Source: Citrus sinensis (Eukaryota > Streptophyta > Magnoliopsida > Sapindales > Rutaceae). Taken from it: DNA of 64,000 nucleotides. Where the stretch lies: assembly GCF_022201045.2 (NCBI RefSeq), contig NC_068564.1, positions 9,734,001-9,798,000 on the forward strand, read 5' to 3'. The position numbers were made by a program, and so were the translations under genes. The notes under the pieces are model-generated. The model ran no database searches. It saw nothing but the letters and a program-made list of their open reading frames with translations, and was not told the origin of the DNA. Below are positions 11,340 through 22,882 of the stretch, in pieces (positions within the stretch are counted from its first letter, which is position 1; each line of letters starts with the position of its first letter).

Positions 11340-11800
11340 GAGTTAATGAATTCAAATATAAACCAGAGCAAACGGCAGTGTATTGGGCTATCGGTTAAAT
11401 CCGTTATGAAGTCACGTGAGGGAGCTCGTGATTACTAACTGTAAACGACGTTAAAGCTTGCGTTTTACTCATAACAGATTCAAGAAATTGCGCGTGCTAA
11501 GTCACGTGATCACTTGAGTGCATCTCTGTAATGTAAAGCTGGTTTTGCAGCTCACTTGGGGGAGTTGATTCGAGAGTATTCGAGAGAGAACCTTAGAGAG
11601 AGAAAGCTAATTCTTAAGCTCTGTCTTCTCAACTCTGAGTACTTGTAGTTTCTTCATTGAATCGATTAAAAAAACAATCTTTGATGTTTTCACTCGTGGA
11701 TGTAAGTCTTGAAAAAGATTGAACCACGTTATCTCTTGCTCTCTCTGTGATTTTGTTTCTGATTCATTCTTTTCTGTTGTTTAAATTTCTGTTCTTGAGT
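11340..11800 (+). repeat. Putative copia-type LTR remnant
   Basis: The stretch has the look of a Ty1/copia LTR R-U5 region: repeated GAGAGA/TCTT-rich leader, CTTGTAGTTTCTTCATTG, then a CGTGGATGTAAG...GAACCACGTT palindromic block that also occurs in the LTR at 22348-22877 (near 22760). It carries two CACGTG (G-box) motifs at about 11413 and 11503 in its U3-like part. Boundaries are not determined and no internal domain is attached, so it could be a solo LTR. Confidence 0.4.
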
Positions 11801-13577
11801 GGTTATGTCTGTTGAGACTTGAGAGGATATTGAATAGATTCTGGTTCAATTTTATTGCTTGTGTGCAACTTGTGTTGATCCTAGTCAAAAATCATGGGCA
11901 GAGTTTTGGTTTTATAAGATTAGCAATTCAATCAGATCTCTACAGAACCACAGTAGTTTATTTTAACTTCTTTCCTATTAGGATTAGGTTTTTTTATTGC
12001 AATTATAGTTTAAGATTCTAATTAGATTAGAATTAGGAATGTGTTGAGCTACTATAAATAAGTGGTTCTCATTATGTTTTTAAGCGAGCAATAATAAAAT
12101 TAATTCTAACCCATGTTAATTCTTCTTTCTCCCCTCTGAATTCTTAAATTTCTCATCTTTTCTCTCTTGAATTCTCTAAGTAAAACCCTAGAACTTAATC
12201 ATCTTACCCTAATTTTCAACTTAATCAATTTGTATATGTAAAACATAACGATTGTAACACTCCAAATTTAACACGTATGGAGCACGTGGTACTAGAAGGT
12301 TGCTTACGTATCAAAATCCTTATACAAACTCTCAAACTTAAATACCTCAAATTTGATTAAACAAATCAACAAATCCACAAATCGAACACTTGACATTTCT
12401 CTCTCAAACCATAAATGTAGTGAAAGTTCCAAAATTCTCCAATTACAAGTTCAGAAGACTAACAAGCTTAAAAGAAAAAAGAAATAGAAATATATATAGC
12501 GTCACAGGAAATTTAATAGGTTTTTTCTTTATTACAAAGTGGACTAATAATAAAAATGTTAACTAAGCATAGATGCTGACCGATGAGCTAAAGAGCACCA
12601 TTTACAAGTTTCTTCAAGCACGCTCACCTCAAGCAACAAAATTTGTTCAAGTCAATTAGTCTTCTCTAAAAATGATATTTTAGTCTTTGATCAACATTGT
12701 TACAATCTCATCTACGTATAAATTTAATTAATAACCAATTCGAATGCATTGAGTGTAAATTCTTGTAAAGTTCGATCACATTTCATTACCAATGATCTCG
12801 AATCATACAAACTTCACCACCTACTGCGTTAATAAGGTTAGGGAATAGATTAAATATTACTTAACTAGGTTTAATAGGTTTTTTTTATTATTATTATTAC
12901 TATATACCTTTCCGGAATCAAATGGTGAGCCGCGCTAATGGATTTCCAAGCTACAAGGTTCTCTACAAAGTACAAATGCAGCTTGGTTATTTTAATTTTT
13001 ATCTAGTGTGTTTTAGCTTTATGCTTATGTTTACTGAACATCCTGTGGCGAGATCTCTTTTTCATTGTTATAAGTTTATCCAATACTAATAAAGAGGTGT
13101 AAGGCACGCAAAAATCCAAGAAATAAAAATGCTAACACTGATCAATAACAGAGCAGAATTTGACTGTCTTTATTCCAATTAGTAGTATAATTAAACTCTA
13201 ATTGGGTGTAATACCTCTGATTTACTCTAAAATTTATCCGAACAAGAGCATATAATTAATAAATCCATAAATCGATGATGGACTAAAGAAAACCACATCC
13301 ACGTTTCTTTAGGCATATTCTCAATAATACAATGAGCATCATATGAGAGCACAACTTTAGTTTTTAGAAAGTTTCCAAAAATGAAATGAGTACTCTGAAT
13401 ATTAATGACAAGATGCCATCACCGGGAGACCCTGCAAAAAAAATGGTAACAATTAATTTTATAAACCAAAGCCTGTAAGAGGAAAGAGTCAAGTCTAAGG
13501 ATGAAGAAATTAAAAGCACTTGAGAGCCAATAATCTTTACTAAAATACTCTAGACACTAAGGAGTACTACCGTTTAA
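11801..13577. other. Intergenic / 3' flank of the RLP gene
   Basis: AT-rich. The last 110 bases or so match the 3' flank of the RLP pseudogene (AAGGATGAAGAAATTAAAAG shared at about 2618 and 13498). Nothing else is supported. Confidence 0.5.
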
Positions 13578-16478
13578 TTAGTTCCTGAACTTTTGCAGTT
13601 TGGCAATATTCACAGCTGCTGTCACATAAAGCCAATCTTTCATACCAGTCAGGAAGTTATAGTAACCATGTCTCCACGACCTATTCAGTATTAAAGTTCC
13701 GCAGACACCCCAGAATCCAACAAAGAAACCAAGAATCGAGCTCACGTAAAATCCGAGAGTTATAAACTGATCCTCCTCATCTTCTAGAGTGTCTGAATCA
13801 TCGTCTGTGCCTGGACTTGGAGCTGATTCTTCATCTGGACACATATTTGCGAGTGGAAGGCCACAAAGTTCAAGATTTTCAGCGTACACTGAAGCATTGA
13901 AGCTCTGGAGCTGAGTGCCTAATGGGATTTTTCCTGACAAGTTGTTGTACGACAAGTCCAAGACACCAAGACCACTTAACTGAGAGAGGCTAGACGGAAT
14001 ACTTCCAGAAAACAGATTTCTAGACAAATCCAGGAAATCCAATGATGTTAACTCACCAATCTTCGGAGTGATTGGTCCGGTTAAATGGTTTCTTGAAAGG
14101 TTTAAGGCAATCAACCCCACAAGATCCATAATCTCTTCAGGAATTGCTCCATGTAGTTTGTTACTCGAAAGGTCAAGACACTTTACAAGTCCCAAAGTAC
14201 TTTTGTACTCGTATTCACTTCCTTTCCATGTCAACAGAACATTGTCCAAATAACTATACATATATACATATCTAGGGAGAATCCAGATTTTATCAGCCAA
14301 CCCAATGATAGGATTGGAACTTTTTTCTCGGGTCATGGCTGAGAAATTATTGAAACATTTTGGCATATTTCCCGATATATTGTTTAAAGAGAGATCCAGG
14401 ACTTGAATTAATGCCAGATGGCATAACTGAAAAGGTATATTTCCATGAAAATTGTTAGATTTCAAGCTAAGAATATTCAAATTTTGAAGACTTCCCCCTA
14501 TCCAGGTTGGTATCTCACCGTACAATGCATTCTCCCTAAGATCCAAAACTCTCAGTTGTGAGCAATTCTTTAAAGATGAAGGCAATTCCCCAGTTAACCT
14601 ATTGGAGTGCAAACTCAGTGTTTGGATATTATGTAGGAAGCCCATCGAGTCTGGAATTTTCCCGGAGAAGCTATTGTTTGCCAAATTAAGAATGGATAGG
14701 CTATCAAAATTCAACCAACAATCTGGAAGCCCTCCAGATAATAAGTTACTCGAGAGATCAAAAAAGTTCCATGTGTTTTTTATAATAGAACATAAGAAAG
14801 TAATTGATCCTGAGAACTTATTTTTTGAGAGATTCAAGAACGTAGAATTTGAAGGAAGTGGTGGAATTGGGCCCCAAAAGTGGTTTGAACTGACGTCTAT
14901 AACAATATCATCATATCTTAAAAAAGACAAATCAGGAAGTTTACCCCTGATCTGGTTGTTAGAGAGATTTAACAAAACGAGTTCAATGGACAGATCCCAA
15001 AACCAATCAGGGACAGCATCCGAGATTCCATTATTGGAGACATCAAGGGAGATAAGTTGATTTTGAGTGTGAAGCCATTTTGGAAAATGAGGTCCCATCT
15101 TGCAAGAGGCAAGACTTAACGATTTCAGTTGAAAAGGAGGAACCCAATCATGGCTCAATTTCAAAGTCAAAGAGTTATCATTCAAGTACAACATCTGCAA
15201 GTTGGACATATTGGAAAAAAAAGTTTCACAGATAACACCTGTGAATGAATTCGTACCAAGTGACAGAGACTCCAGCTTCGACAACTGGCAGAGGCTTTTG
15301 TTTATTGTTCCATTTAATCGATTTTTTCCAAGTATTAATACTTTTAGGGATGAAAACCCTACAAGATCAGGTAATGGCCCAGTGATATCATTGTCAAGTA
15401 AAGATAGACCCTCCAGTGAATTCATCGTGCATCCACCAGACAGATTTTGAATCATCTCCGAGAGCTCTCCACTGAGTTTATTTTTAGGCAAGAATAATCT
15501 ATTTAAGCTACACATGTTTCCGAAGAATTTTGGAATCCCACCTTCAAGTTCGTTAGAAGAGAGATAGAGAGTTCTAAGAGAAACCATGAGTTGAAAAGCC
15601 CCTGGAATTGAACCTCGTAATGAGTTAAAGCCAAGGTTAAGATATTGAATATTCCGACTAAGATTGAAAAGCCAAGGGTATACTGACGAAGAAGGGAGAT
15701 TGTTTTCGGAGAGATCAAGGGTCTCAATAGACGTACTCAAATTGAAGTGCCAAATAGACGAAGGATTGATAGGTGGAAGAGCACATGAGTGTAGGACTAA
15801 TGTTTTTAAGGAACGGAGCTTCGCAACTGCTTGAAACCAATCACTAGATTTAGTGAGATTAATGTAACTCAGGTCAGGGTGTCTTAAAGAAGAAAGATGA
15901 GAAAGCCACTCTAGGCTTCCCAAACTAAATAAATTAGAGTTTTCTAGGTGAAGATATACGAATCCTGAACCTGAAAGGCACCGGAATGGACGAGGTACTT
16001 TTAATAAAGATGTACCACAAGAGAGATTGAGGTACCTCAATTTACTGAGGGAACCAATGAACTCAGGAACTGGGCTTCCACGGAAGTGATTGTTACTAAG
16101 GTCCAAATGTCTTAAATCATGCAATTTAAGCAAAGCAGGACTGATTGTACCTTTCAAGACCTGCCCTCGAGAATTTTCATCGTCGGATCTTCGAAGATTG
16201 AGCACCTTGACATGGCCAGTTTTATTGATACAACGGACTCCTCTCCATTTACAGCAATCTCTTTTGTCATTATCTCTTCCCCAGGAAGACAGAAAGCCAT
16301 ATTCGTCCACCAGGCTCTGTTTAAAAGTGAGAAGCGCTTCTCTCTCCTCATCAATGCACCCCATTACTACGTTGTTAGAATGATGAGCAATTCTAGGCTC
16401 CAACTGAAACAATATCACAGAAAGCAAAGCTACATATTCAAGTATAGGGAACAATTTGGATAACATTGTAATTACCAT
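13578..16478 (-). CDS. LRR receptor-like protein (EIX/HcrVf-type RLP), intact
   Basis: A single-exon 966-aa membrane protein, presumably a cell-surface immune or developmental receptor that signals through partner kinases such as SOBIR1/BAK1 (family knowledge). Layout: signal peptide (about 1-32); LRRNT cap (about 41-100, CIDEEREALLTFKQSL and DCCKWRGVRC); a long extracellular LRR array; a non-LRR island (about 735-790) that interrupts the array as usual in RLPs; a few terminal LRRs; an acidic juxtamembrane stretch (DDDSDTLEDEEDQ); a membrane span (about 905-931); and a 35-residue cytoplasmic tail without a kinase. The start chosen is the first Met before the hydrophobic leader; MLSK, four residues on, is an alternative. 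No stops or frameshifts. It has a decayed tandem copy at 2691-6426. The ligand cannot be inferred. Confidence 0.93.
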   Translation of the reverse strand: MVITMLSKLFPILEYVALLSVILFQLEPRIAHHSNNVVMGCIDEEREALLTFKQSLVDEYGFLSSWGRDNDKRDCCKWRGVRCINKTGHVKVLNLRRSDDENSRGQVLKGTISPALLKLHDLRHLDLSNNHFRGSPVPEFIGSLSKLRYLNLSCGTSLLKVPRPFRCLSGSGFVYLHLENSNLFSLGSLEWLSHLSSLRHPDLSYINLTKSSDWFQAVAKLRSLKTLVLHSCALPPINPSSIWHFNLSTSIETLDLSENNLPSSSVYPWLFNLSRNIQYLNLGFNSLRGSIPGAFQLMVSLRTLYLSSNELEGGIPKFFGNMCSLNRLFLPKNKLSGELSEMIQNLSGGCTMNSLEGLSLLDNDITGPLPDLVGFSSLKVLILGKNRLNGTINKSLCQLSKLESLSLGTNSFTGVICETFFSNMSNLQMLYLNDNSLTLKLSHDWVPPFQLKSLSLASCKMGPHFPKWLHTQNQLISLDVSNNGISDAVPDWFWDLSIELVLLNLSNNQIRGKLPDLSFLRYDDIVIDVSSNHFWGPIPPLPSNSTFLNLSKNKFSGSITFLCSIIKNTWNFFDLSSNLLSGGLPDCWLNFDSLSILNLANNSFSGKIPDSMGFLHNIQTLSLHSNRLTGELPSSLKNCSQLRVLDLRENALYGEIPTWIGGSLQNLNILSLKSNNFHGNIPFQLCHLALIQVLDLSLNNISGNMPKCFNNFSAMTREKSSNPIIGLADKIWILPRYVYMYSYLDNVLLTWKGSEYEYKSTLGLVKCLDLSSNKLHGAIPEEIMDLVGLIALNLSRNHLTGPITPKIGELTSLDFLDLSRNLFSGSIPSSLSQLSGLGVLDLSYNNLSGKIPLGTQLQSFNASVYAENLELCGLPLANMCPDEESAPSPGTDDDSDTLEDEEDQFITLGFYVSSILGFFVGFWGVCGTLILNRSWRHGYYNFLTGMKDWLYVTAAVNIAKLQKFRN

Positions 16479-17732
16479 AAGCTTTCAGGATATGTTGTTA
16501 TATCGCAAATCCTGGAATCCATGCCAATTTATATTAATCTGTATAATAAGCATCAATTATTGAAGCTTAGTAAAGTCTTCATTGTGAGCGTTGATTATGG
16601 TTAGCATATGACATAAGCCAAGAAAATCCTCTGGCGAATCCCAAACAGACAACAACAATACATAAGTCATGCAGTCAACATTCATTTGATCTTTGCCGGG
16701 GAAAAACGGTAAACCAAAAAAAAAATGATGAGAAAGCGCTGACAGAAAATTGCAGGTACCCTATTTTTCACGGAACAACCGCGTAGTCCAAGCAGCAGCC
16801 AATTGCCTTTTGATTTATATTCTTCACTGAAGTAAGCTAAAATGTCCTTCTCAAAAAGTCTTCGTTCAGGTCAACAGGCTTTCGGAAAAATAAATTTCTA
16901 GTGGAATATAGGTAGATTATGTGTTTTAATGATGTAATGGGGAGTGTAATTTGATGCCATGAAGTAAATTTTGAATCATGTACCAACAAAATTAAATTTG
17001 ACTTACTAAATGTAGGGCTATTTGGTTTTTTGTTTTTCTCAACGTAAAAAGTCAAATAACCAGTACTTTTATATTGGTTTCCTTACAAATTTCAAATGTT
17101 AAAGAAATAATAAACATCTTGATGAACATAAACAAGATAACATTTATATTTTAATCATTACATAAATCATGTTGAAGTGAAAACAATCCTTTAATATTAT
17201 GATTCAAAACATGTAGATCAATTTTATTGTAGTCTATGATGAGTTATATGAAAAATATTTATAAAAATTATGGAGATAAATAATGCTAATTTAAGAAAAT
17301 AAAAAGATGCAAATAGTAATAATCTACTACTCTATTATCATAAGCTATGGAGATAAATAATAATGCTAATTATTAAATTTTATTTAGATGAAAATAGATT
17401 AATTAGATAGAGATATTTTAGAGAATATCTTCAGATTTTTTAGATTAAACAAAAAGCTAAAAATAAAAAATTAGCTTAATAAGTGAAAACTTTTAATAAG
17501 CTGAAAAAATAAACAGACTTTAATGACTTAATTAATTGAAATTAAATTAATTCAGTCCACAATTTTAAAAAACTAATGGCGATGTATTAGACTTTTCTTC
17601 TCATTAATTTTCTTTTTGAGATATATGCATTTTCATTTTGAACTATTGTGTAATTAAACAGATAACTTTGGATTGTTGCAATTGTTATGCATGATATCGG
17701 GAGTGCAATAGTTTCTAATTACAAACTTCATT
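16479..17732. other. 5' flank of the RLP gene and AT-rich intergenic DNA
   Basis: The first 200 bases or so match the flank upstream of the RLP pseudogene and probably carry the promoter; no clear TATA box can be assigned. The remainder is AT-rich with no gene seen. Confidence 0.5.
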
Positions 17733-18029
17733 TGTATAATTATAATTTATGTGAATGTTTATCAAAGCAATCTTTTATCTCTCACCAAACAACTCTTCAT
17801 CTCTTATAACATCTATTGTCTTATAAGAACTTGTAACTAATGATGTATCTATTTACTAATCATTTACTTTACTTATATGATTAAGTGACTATAAAAGGAG
17901 GCTCATCTCCTTATTTGTATATACATGATATTGAATAAAATTTGTTGCTAGAGATTGTGTATCTTATATGCTTTCCCTCTTTCTCTTACTATATTGTTGT
18001 GCTCTTAATTGATAAATAATTCAACACGT
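17733..18029 (+). repeat. 5' LTR of the copia element
   Basis: Aligns along its length with 21490-21788. Contains the shared GAGCTCATC-like promoter block (GGAGGCTCATCTCC near 17907) and ends near CAACAC just before the PBS-like sequence. Confidence 0.8.
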
Positions 18030-18303
18030 ATCAGTATGAGTCTTAGCCAAAAAGATAGTTTGGTAGATTTCTCTCTTTTGATCTTAACCATAAAGGTATG
18101 AATTGAACTATTTGGATTTTGTCTAAAATTATATTATATGTTTTTTTTTCTAATTTAAGAGAATGGATCTATGAATTCATTCCTTTATTAATCATTACAA
18201 ATATTTTATGAGAATTAGATTTATCTATTGTTCCATTTATTGATATTGCTATTTCATATTCTAATATTGAATATATATATATATATATCATACTGAAGTG
18301 TGA

Positions 18304-18472
18304 ATATTTGCAGCATTTTTCTCTTGTCATTTAGTTTTGGTCGGGCCCAATCCACCAAGCATTGCTCTTTGCTTGGTCTTGTCTTGTCAACAAACTTCCT
18401 TCCTGTCAATAGCTCCAGAAGAACAACTCCAAAGCTGTATACATTACTCCTGGCAGTCAGGTGCCTATTCAA
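18304..18472 (-). pseudogene. Receptor-like cytoplasmic kinase exon fragment
   Basis: The minus-strand frame encodes kinase subdomains IX-X of an RLCK-VII/PBS1-like kinase: [23 protein letters not shown] then a segment like [19 protein letters not shown]. The 5' edge looks like a splice acceptor (…ATAG followed by GCACCTGACTGCC, near 18466). Only this exon is recognisable. It sits between the two copia LTRs in antisense, so it is either a captured gene fragment or an older host fragment into which element pieces inserted. Confidence 0.75.
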
Positions 18473-21400
18473 TTGAAACAGATATCAGTAGTGAATAACA
18501 TCATAATTATTTTAGAATAATTCTTCATGAACATATTTTATCAATGATTCACTATTAAGTGTATATTTTACTTCCCGAAGGATAAATAAATGTTATAAGT
18601 TTATGTATATGTGGTATAAGACTATATATGAATTTCCTTCTCCATATCTCCTAGAAAGAGGTACAAAATGATTACATAAATAAGGCATAATTGTTTCTTA
18701 GAAAAAAAAATTGAAGAAAAAATAACATAATAAATGGAAGATGTTTCAAGGATTGAATTAAAATGATGATTTATTTTATCTCCTTGAAGGGCGAAAATTG
18801 AATATCCAAATGGATAATTTGTTTCTTTGAAACAAATAAAAGAAAACATGTGATCATCAAAAGATCAAACAAAAGCTCATGGTATGATTTTCTTGTTTTT
18901 ATATGTATATGAGGAGAAAATCATCAAGAATATATTAACATGTGGTATGTGTAAATATTTTATAGCTCATTTATGCTCCAGCAATAGCAATCTAAGATTG
19001 TCAATATGTATATTGAAGCCATTGTTTCCTTTTATATATAAACAAGATATTAAGCTTTAATTTGGATGTAAAGAATCGGTCTCATCTTAATAGTCATATA
19101 TTTTCATTCCTTGAAGCGAATGTTTATTTAATAATTGTGGGATTAGTAATAATTGTGGGATTAGTGCAAGACATGCCATCATTAAAGTTATTGACATTGC
19201 AGTGGTCACCATTTAAGTATTAATTATTGCAATAGATATATTGCACCATGTGAAGTGGAACAAATTAGAAATTGAAAGAATTTGTGAAGAACTTCAATAA
19301 GTCTAAAGTTTCTTACATAGTTTGAAATGATGAAGTTCAAATGGAAAATTTGCAAATCAGGCTGTATCAAATTATATAAAATTCAGAAGAATTTTAATCA
19401 AGAGGTAGAAGATTCTCTTGATAATTTATTTTTGTTTAAATCAAGTAAAGATAAATTTATAGAAACAATTTATTATTTGTTATGATTCACCATTATTTAT
19501 GCATAAATATTTTGTATTATATTTTATGAAAAGGTCTTCCCATCATGAGGGATAGAAAAACTATACGTGATGGATGATTTGATTTTATGATAATCTTATG
19601 TATCACTTTACCTCGTCTTAATATTTACGTAAATTCATTTGAACTTGAAGATCATAAGGATTATTATACAATGTGCATTGTTAATCGATTATTGGATGAA
19701 TTTGTTGATATATGAAAGTGAAAAATCACAAATAGAATATAATTGTGGGTTGATACATATGATGTCCTTAAAGAATGAAATGATGAGACAAATAAATATA
19801 TGAATGCTTGAAGCATGTAATAGATCAATTGGTGCAAAAAAATTAATTCTTGGGAAGTTGAAGTGAAATAATTCGATGCTCTAAAGAGAACTTGTTTGCA
19901 TGTATAGCAAAATATTTGATTTTTATTAAATTATTGAATATATTGCCCCTACCAACTAGAAAATGAATTTTAAATACTCTTGAAGAGGTAAATGGTGGGA
20001 AATAAAAAGATTGAAATTGCCATACAAAAGACATGCGTGTAAATTAAAAAGAAGAGATCTTTAACCATTACAGAGACATATTTATTAGAAGTTTCAAAAG
20101 ATCTCATTGGGTGCATATATTGACAAATCAATAATATGTTGGTACTTGGTGCAAGAGAAAAATTGAAATTGACATAAGATTGTCGTCAGCAAAAATTGAG
20201 TTGTCATGATAAAATATTTAAGATCTTGAATCAAAAAAATGTAAAAGAATATCGATTTATATAATTGACCAAAATTTGGACATGTAGTCCATATGTTAGA
20301 AGATGTAAAATTAATTAACAAAATATAAAGAATTTTAACATGTAGTCCAGACACCTAAAGTCGTAAAATTTCTTAATAAAATTTGTATCTAAACTATATT
20401 ACGTCAAAATAAAATTAAAGAATTTATGTATTTATCTTTGAATGATAAAATGCTAGAACTAAGTACTTGTAGTATTAAATCAAACTTGAAGTATTAAATC
20501 AAAACACTTGCATTTTATATATTCTTGATAGAGCTATAATCATACTTTTGTATATTATAACTATCAGGACTTAAGGTTAAAAGTGTGATATGTTGTTATC
20601 CACTTCGCTATGTGATTTTATTAAAAATTAAAAATTAAATTTGCAATTTTTGCAAAATATGTTGATGATATAAAAATAGAAAACACTCTTGAAGAGCTTA
20701 CGATTTTATTCTTTTAAGGTTACAATTTTATCCTTTTAAGAATGAATAAAATTCAAGATGAAAGACCTTGAAATAATCGAATCTTTTTCAACTTATAAAT
20801 TGAAATTTATTAAATAGAATTATAATATAATAGAAATATTAGAAGTATTTCATATTCTAAAATTGTTTTATTCTAAAATTGTATATATCTTGGTCCCGAA
20901 GAACCATATTTTATTCCAACTTCTGCCTACAAAGGCATTGGAAAATTGCATAATTGTAAATTATATTATATGCTGCATAAACTTAAAATTGTCAAAATAG
21001 TATGAAAAATATATCACACTATTTCTTTGATATGCATGCTAAAGGTTGGTTTTACTCAAGAAGATTAACAAAATTCTGAAGATACATACATGGAGATATT
21101 TTTCAATCAATATGGTGGTTTTATATTATGTATTCAAGCTTTAAAAAGATGGTGTTGATCTTGTAGATTGTTTAACCAAAGGATTAAAACAAAATATGAT
21201 CAATCATTGAAGCACCCATGTCACTTTGGGGGAAAGTGTTCTCATTGGAGGGAAGGGAGTTATGGATATAGAAGACTCTATGCACTATATTCTTTTTCCT
21301 TTGTCCCATTGGATTTTCTTAGTAAAGCTTTAATGAGGCAATTTGTACCACTACCTCTATAAGGTACAAAGGCACAAATGAATAGTATACTCTTTTTCCT

Positions 21401-21489
21401 TTGCTAGTTTTTTTCTCATAAGGTTTTTACTAGCAAAGATTTCAATGAGACATATTATTTGTAAGATAAACATCTAAGGAGGAATATTA

Positions 21490-21788
21490 TGAAGTAATTA
21501 TAATTTATGTGGATGTTCATCAGAGCAATCTTTTATCTTCTCATCAAATAACTCCTCATTTCTTATAACTCTCACTATCTTAAAAGAACTTATGACTAAT
21601 GTTGTATTTATTTACTAATTATTTACTTCATTTTTATGGTTATATGACTATGAAAAGAGAGCTCATCATCTTATTTGTATATACTTGAAATTAAATAAAA
21701 TTTATCTCTAGATTTTGTGTCTTCTATTTGTTTTATTTCTTTCTCTTGTAATATTGTTGTGCTCTTAGTTAATAAACAATTTAACACA
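21490..21788 (+). repeat. 3' LTR of the copia element
   Basis: Begins TGAAGTAATTATAATTTATG directly after the polypurine tract and matches the 5' LTR, ending near TTAACACA. Confidence 0.8.
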
Positions 21789-21870
21789 TATGTAATTATG
21801 TGCCACGTTACTGTCAAATTTGGCTGCATCTAGAAGCTACTGCATCTAGAACCCTTGAATAAGCAAAGTT

Positions 21871-22271
21871 ATGTGTTTGCACTTGCGGGAGCAACTGTAA
21901 GCTGGGTTTCGAAACTGCAGACCGTTGTGGCATTATCTACAACAGAAGCAGAATACATGGCAGCTACACAAGCTTGCAAGGAAGCTATTTGGATACAAAG
22001 ATTATTGGAGGAGCTCGGGCACAAACAACAAAAAATTCCTGTGTTTTGTGACAGTCAGAGTGCCTTGCATATTGCAAGGAATCCAGCCTTTCATTCCAGG
22101 ACAAAGCACATAGGAGTTCAGTATCATTTCGTTCGAGAAGTAGTGGAAGATGGAAGTGTGGATTTGCAGAAAATCCATACGAAGGAGAACCTAGCAGATG
22201 TTTTGACCAAGCCAATAAATGCTGACAAGTTTATCTGGAGTAGATCCTCTTGTGGCCTAGCAGCAACGTAG
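21871..22271 (+). pseudogene. Copia RNase H remnant
   Basis: Encodes the C-terminal RNase H of a copia polyprotein: GATVSWVSKLQTVVALSTTEAEYMA, then CDSQSALHIARNPAFHSRTKHI and ENLADVLTKP, with the acidic residues of the family visible. The frame is open from the deletion joint; an ATG borrowed from LTR sequence (21855) gives an apparent 138-codon ORF that is a by-product of the deletion. The normal upstream RT and integrase are absent. Confidence 0.9.
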
Positions 22272-22347
22272 GCAACATGATTATGGCGAAGCAGAAAGGA
22301 TGGTGTGGAGATTGATTGATTCTCAATCTAATCTCCAAGTGGGAGAA

Positions 22348-22877
22348 TGTCAAATTTGGCTGCATCTAGAAGCTACTGCATCTAGAACCCTTGAATAAGC
22401 AAAGTTGGCTTTGACAGCCGGCCAAAAAAAATGTTGAAGAATTTGGCAGCAGCAAATTTGGAATGAAGAAAAAAGAAGAAAGAAGAAAATAGAAGAATGA
22501 AGACGGTGGTAAAAATAATAATTTAATAGCCATTTTTTGGCTATAAAAGGCAGAGCTCCTCATTTCATTTTGTATTCAATTCTATCGAGAGAAATCTTTC
22601 TTTCTTTGAGTGTTGAGAGTTTTCAAGAGTTTAATAAACTCTTGCGTGTCTAGTGAGTGAGAGATTAGGTGTATTGGGGTTTTGGGTAGTGAGCTAAAAT
22701 CTTACAATACTTGTAATCCTTATTTCACTAGTAAAATATTTCCTTCTGTCTTCGCCCGTGGATGTAGGCTAAAAGCCGAACCACGTAATTTTCAGTGTCC
22801 TCTATTGTGCTTGTTCTTTATTTTATTTCCAATTTTATTTTAGCTGCGGTCCTGCTGCACCCACCAATTTTCTAACA
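22348..22877 (+). repeat. Copia 3' LTR (530 bp)
   Basis: Starts TGTCAAATTTGG after the purine tract ccaagtgggagaa and ends TCTAACA. It has a TATA-like GGCTATAAAAGGC near 22540, a GA-rich leader and the CGTGGATGTAGG...GAACCACG block near 22757-22790. Confidence 0.9.
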
Positions 22878-22882
22878 GTTAC

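Larger units (their letters stand above)
17733..21788 (+). mobile_element. Degenerate Ty1/copia retrotransposon
   Basis: Two related LTRs (17733-18029 and 21490-21788) bound a 3.5 kb interior. A primer-binding-site-like GTATCAG (initiator tRNA-Met type) follows the 5' LTR at about 18029. A copia reverse-transcriptase remnant (YVDDI near 20660), an RNase H end (DLVDCLTKGLK near 21155) and a purine tract before the 3' LTR (ctaaggaggaatatta, 21474-21489) give the plus orientation and the copia order. The frames are full of stops and large parts of gag, integrase and RT are missing or unrecognisable. The interior also contains a host kinase fragment on the opposite strand. LTR divergence is clearly visible by eye, so the insertion is old. 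Confidence 0.85.
21812..22877 (+). mobile_element. Internally deleted copia element with intact target duplication
   Basis: The 5-bp direct repeat gttac lies at both ends (21807-21811 and 22878-22882). The first 59 bases (21812-21870) are identical to the first 59 bases of the 3' LTR (22348-22406), then the sequence jumps directly into RNase H coding and a complete 3' LTR. Most of the 5' LTR plus gag, integrase and most of RT have been removed in one internal deletion, leaving a 1066-bp element. It inserted 23 bp beyond the 3' LTR of the older copia element at 17733-21788. Confidence 0.9.
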
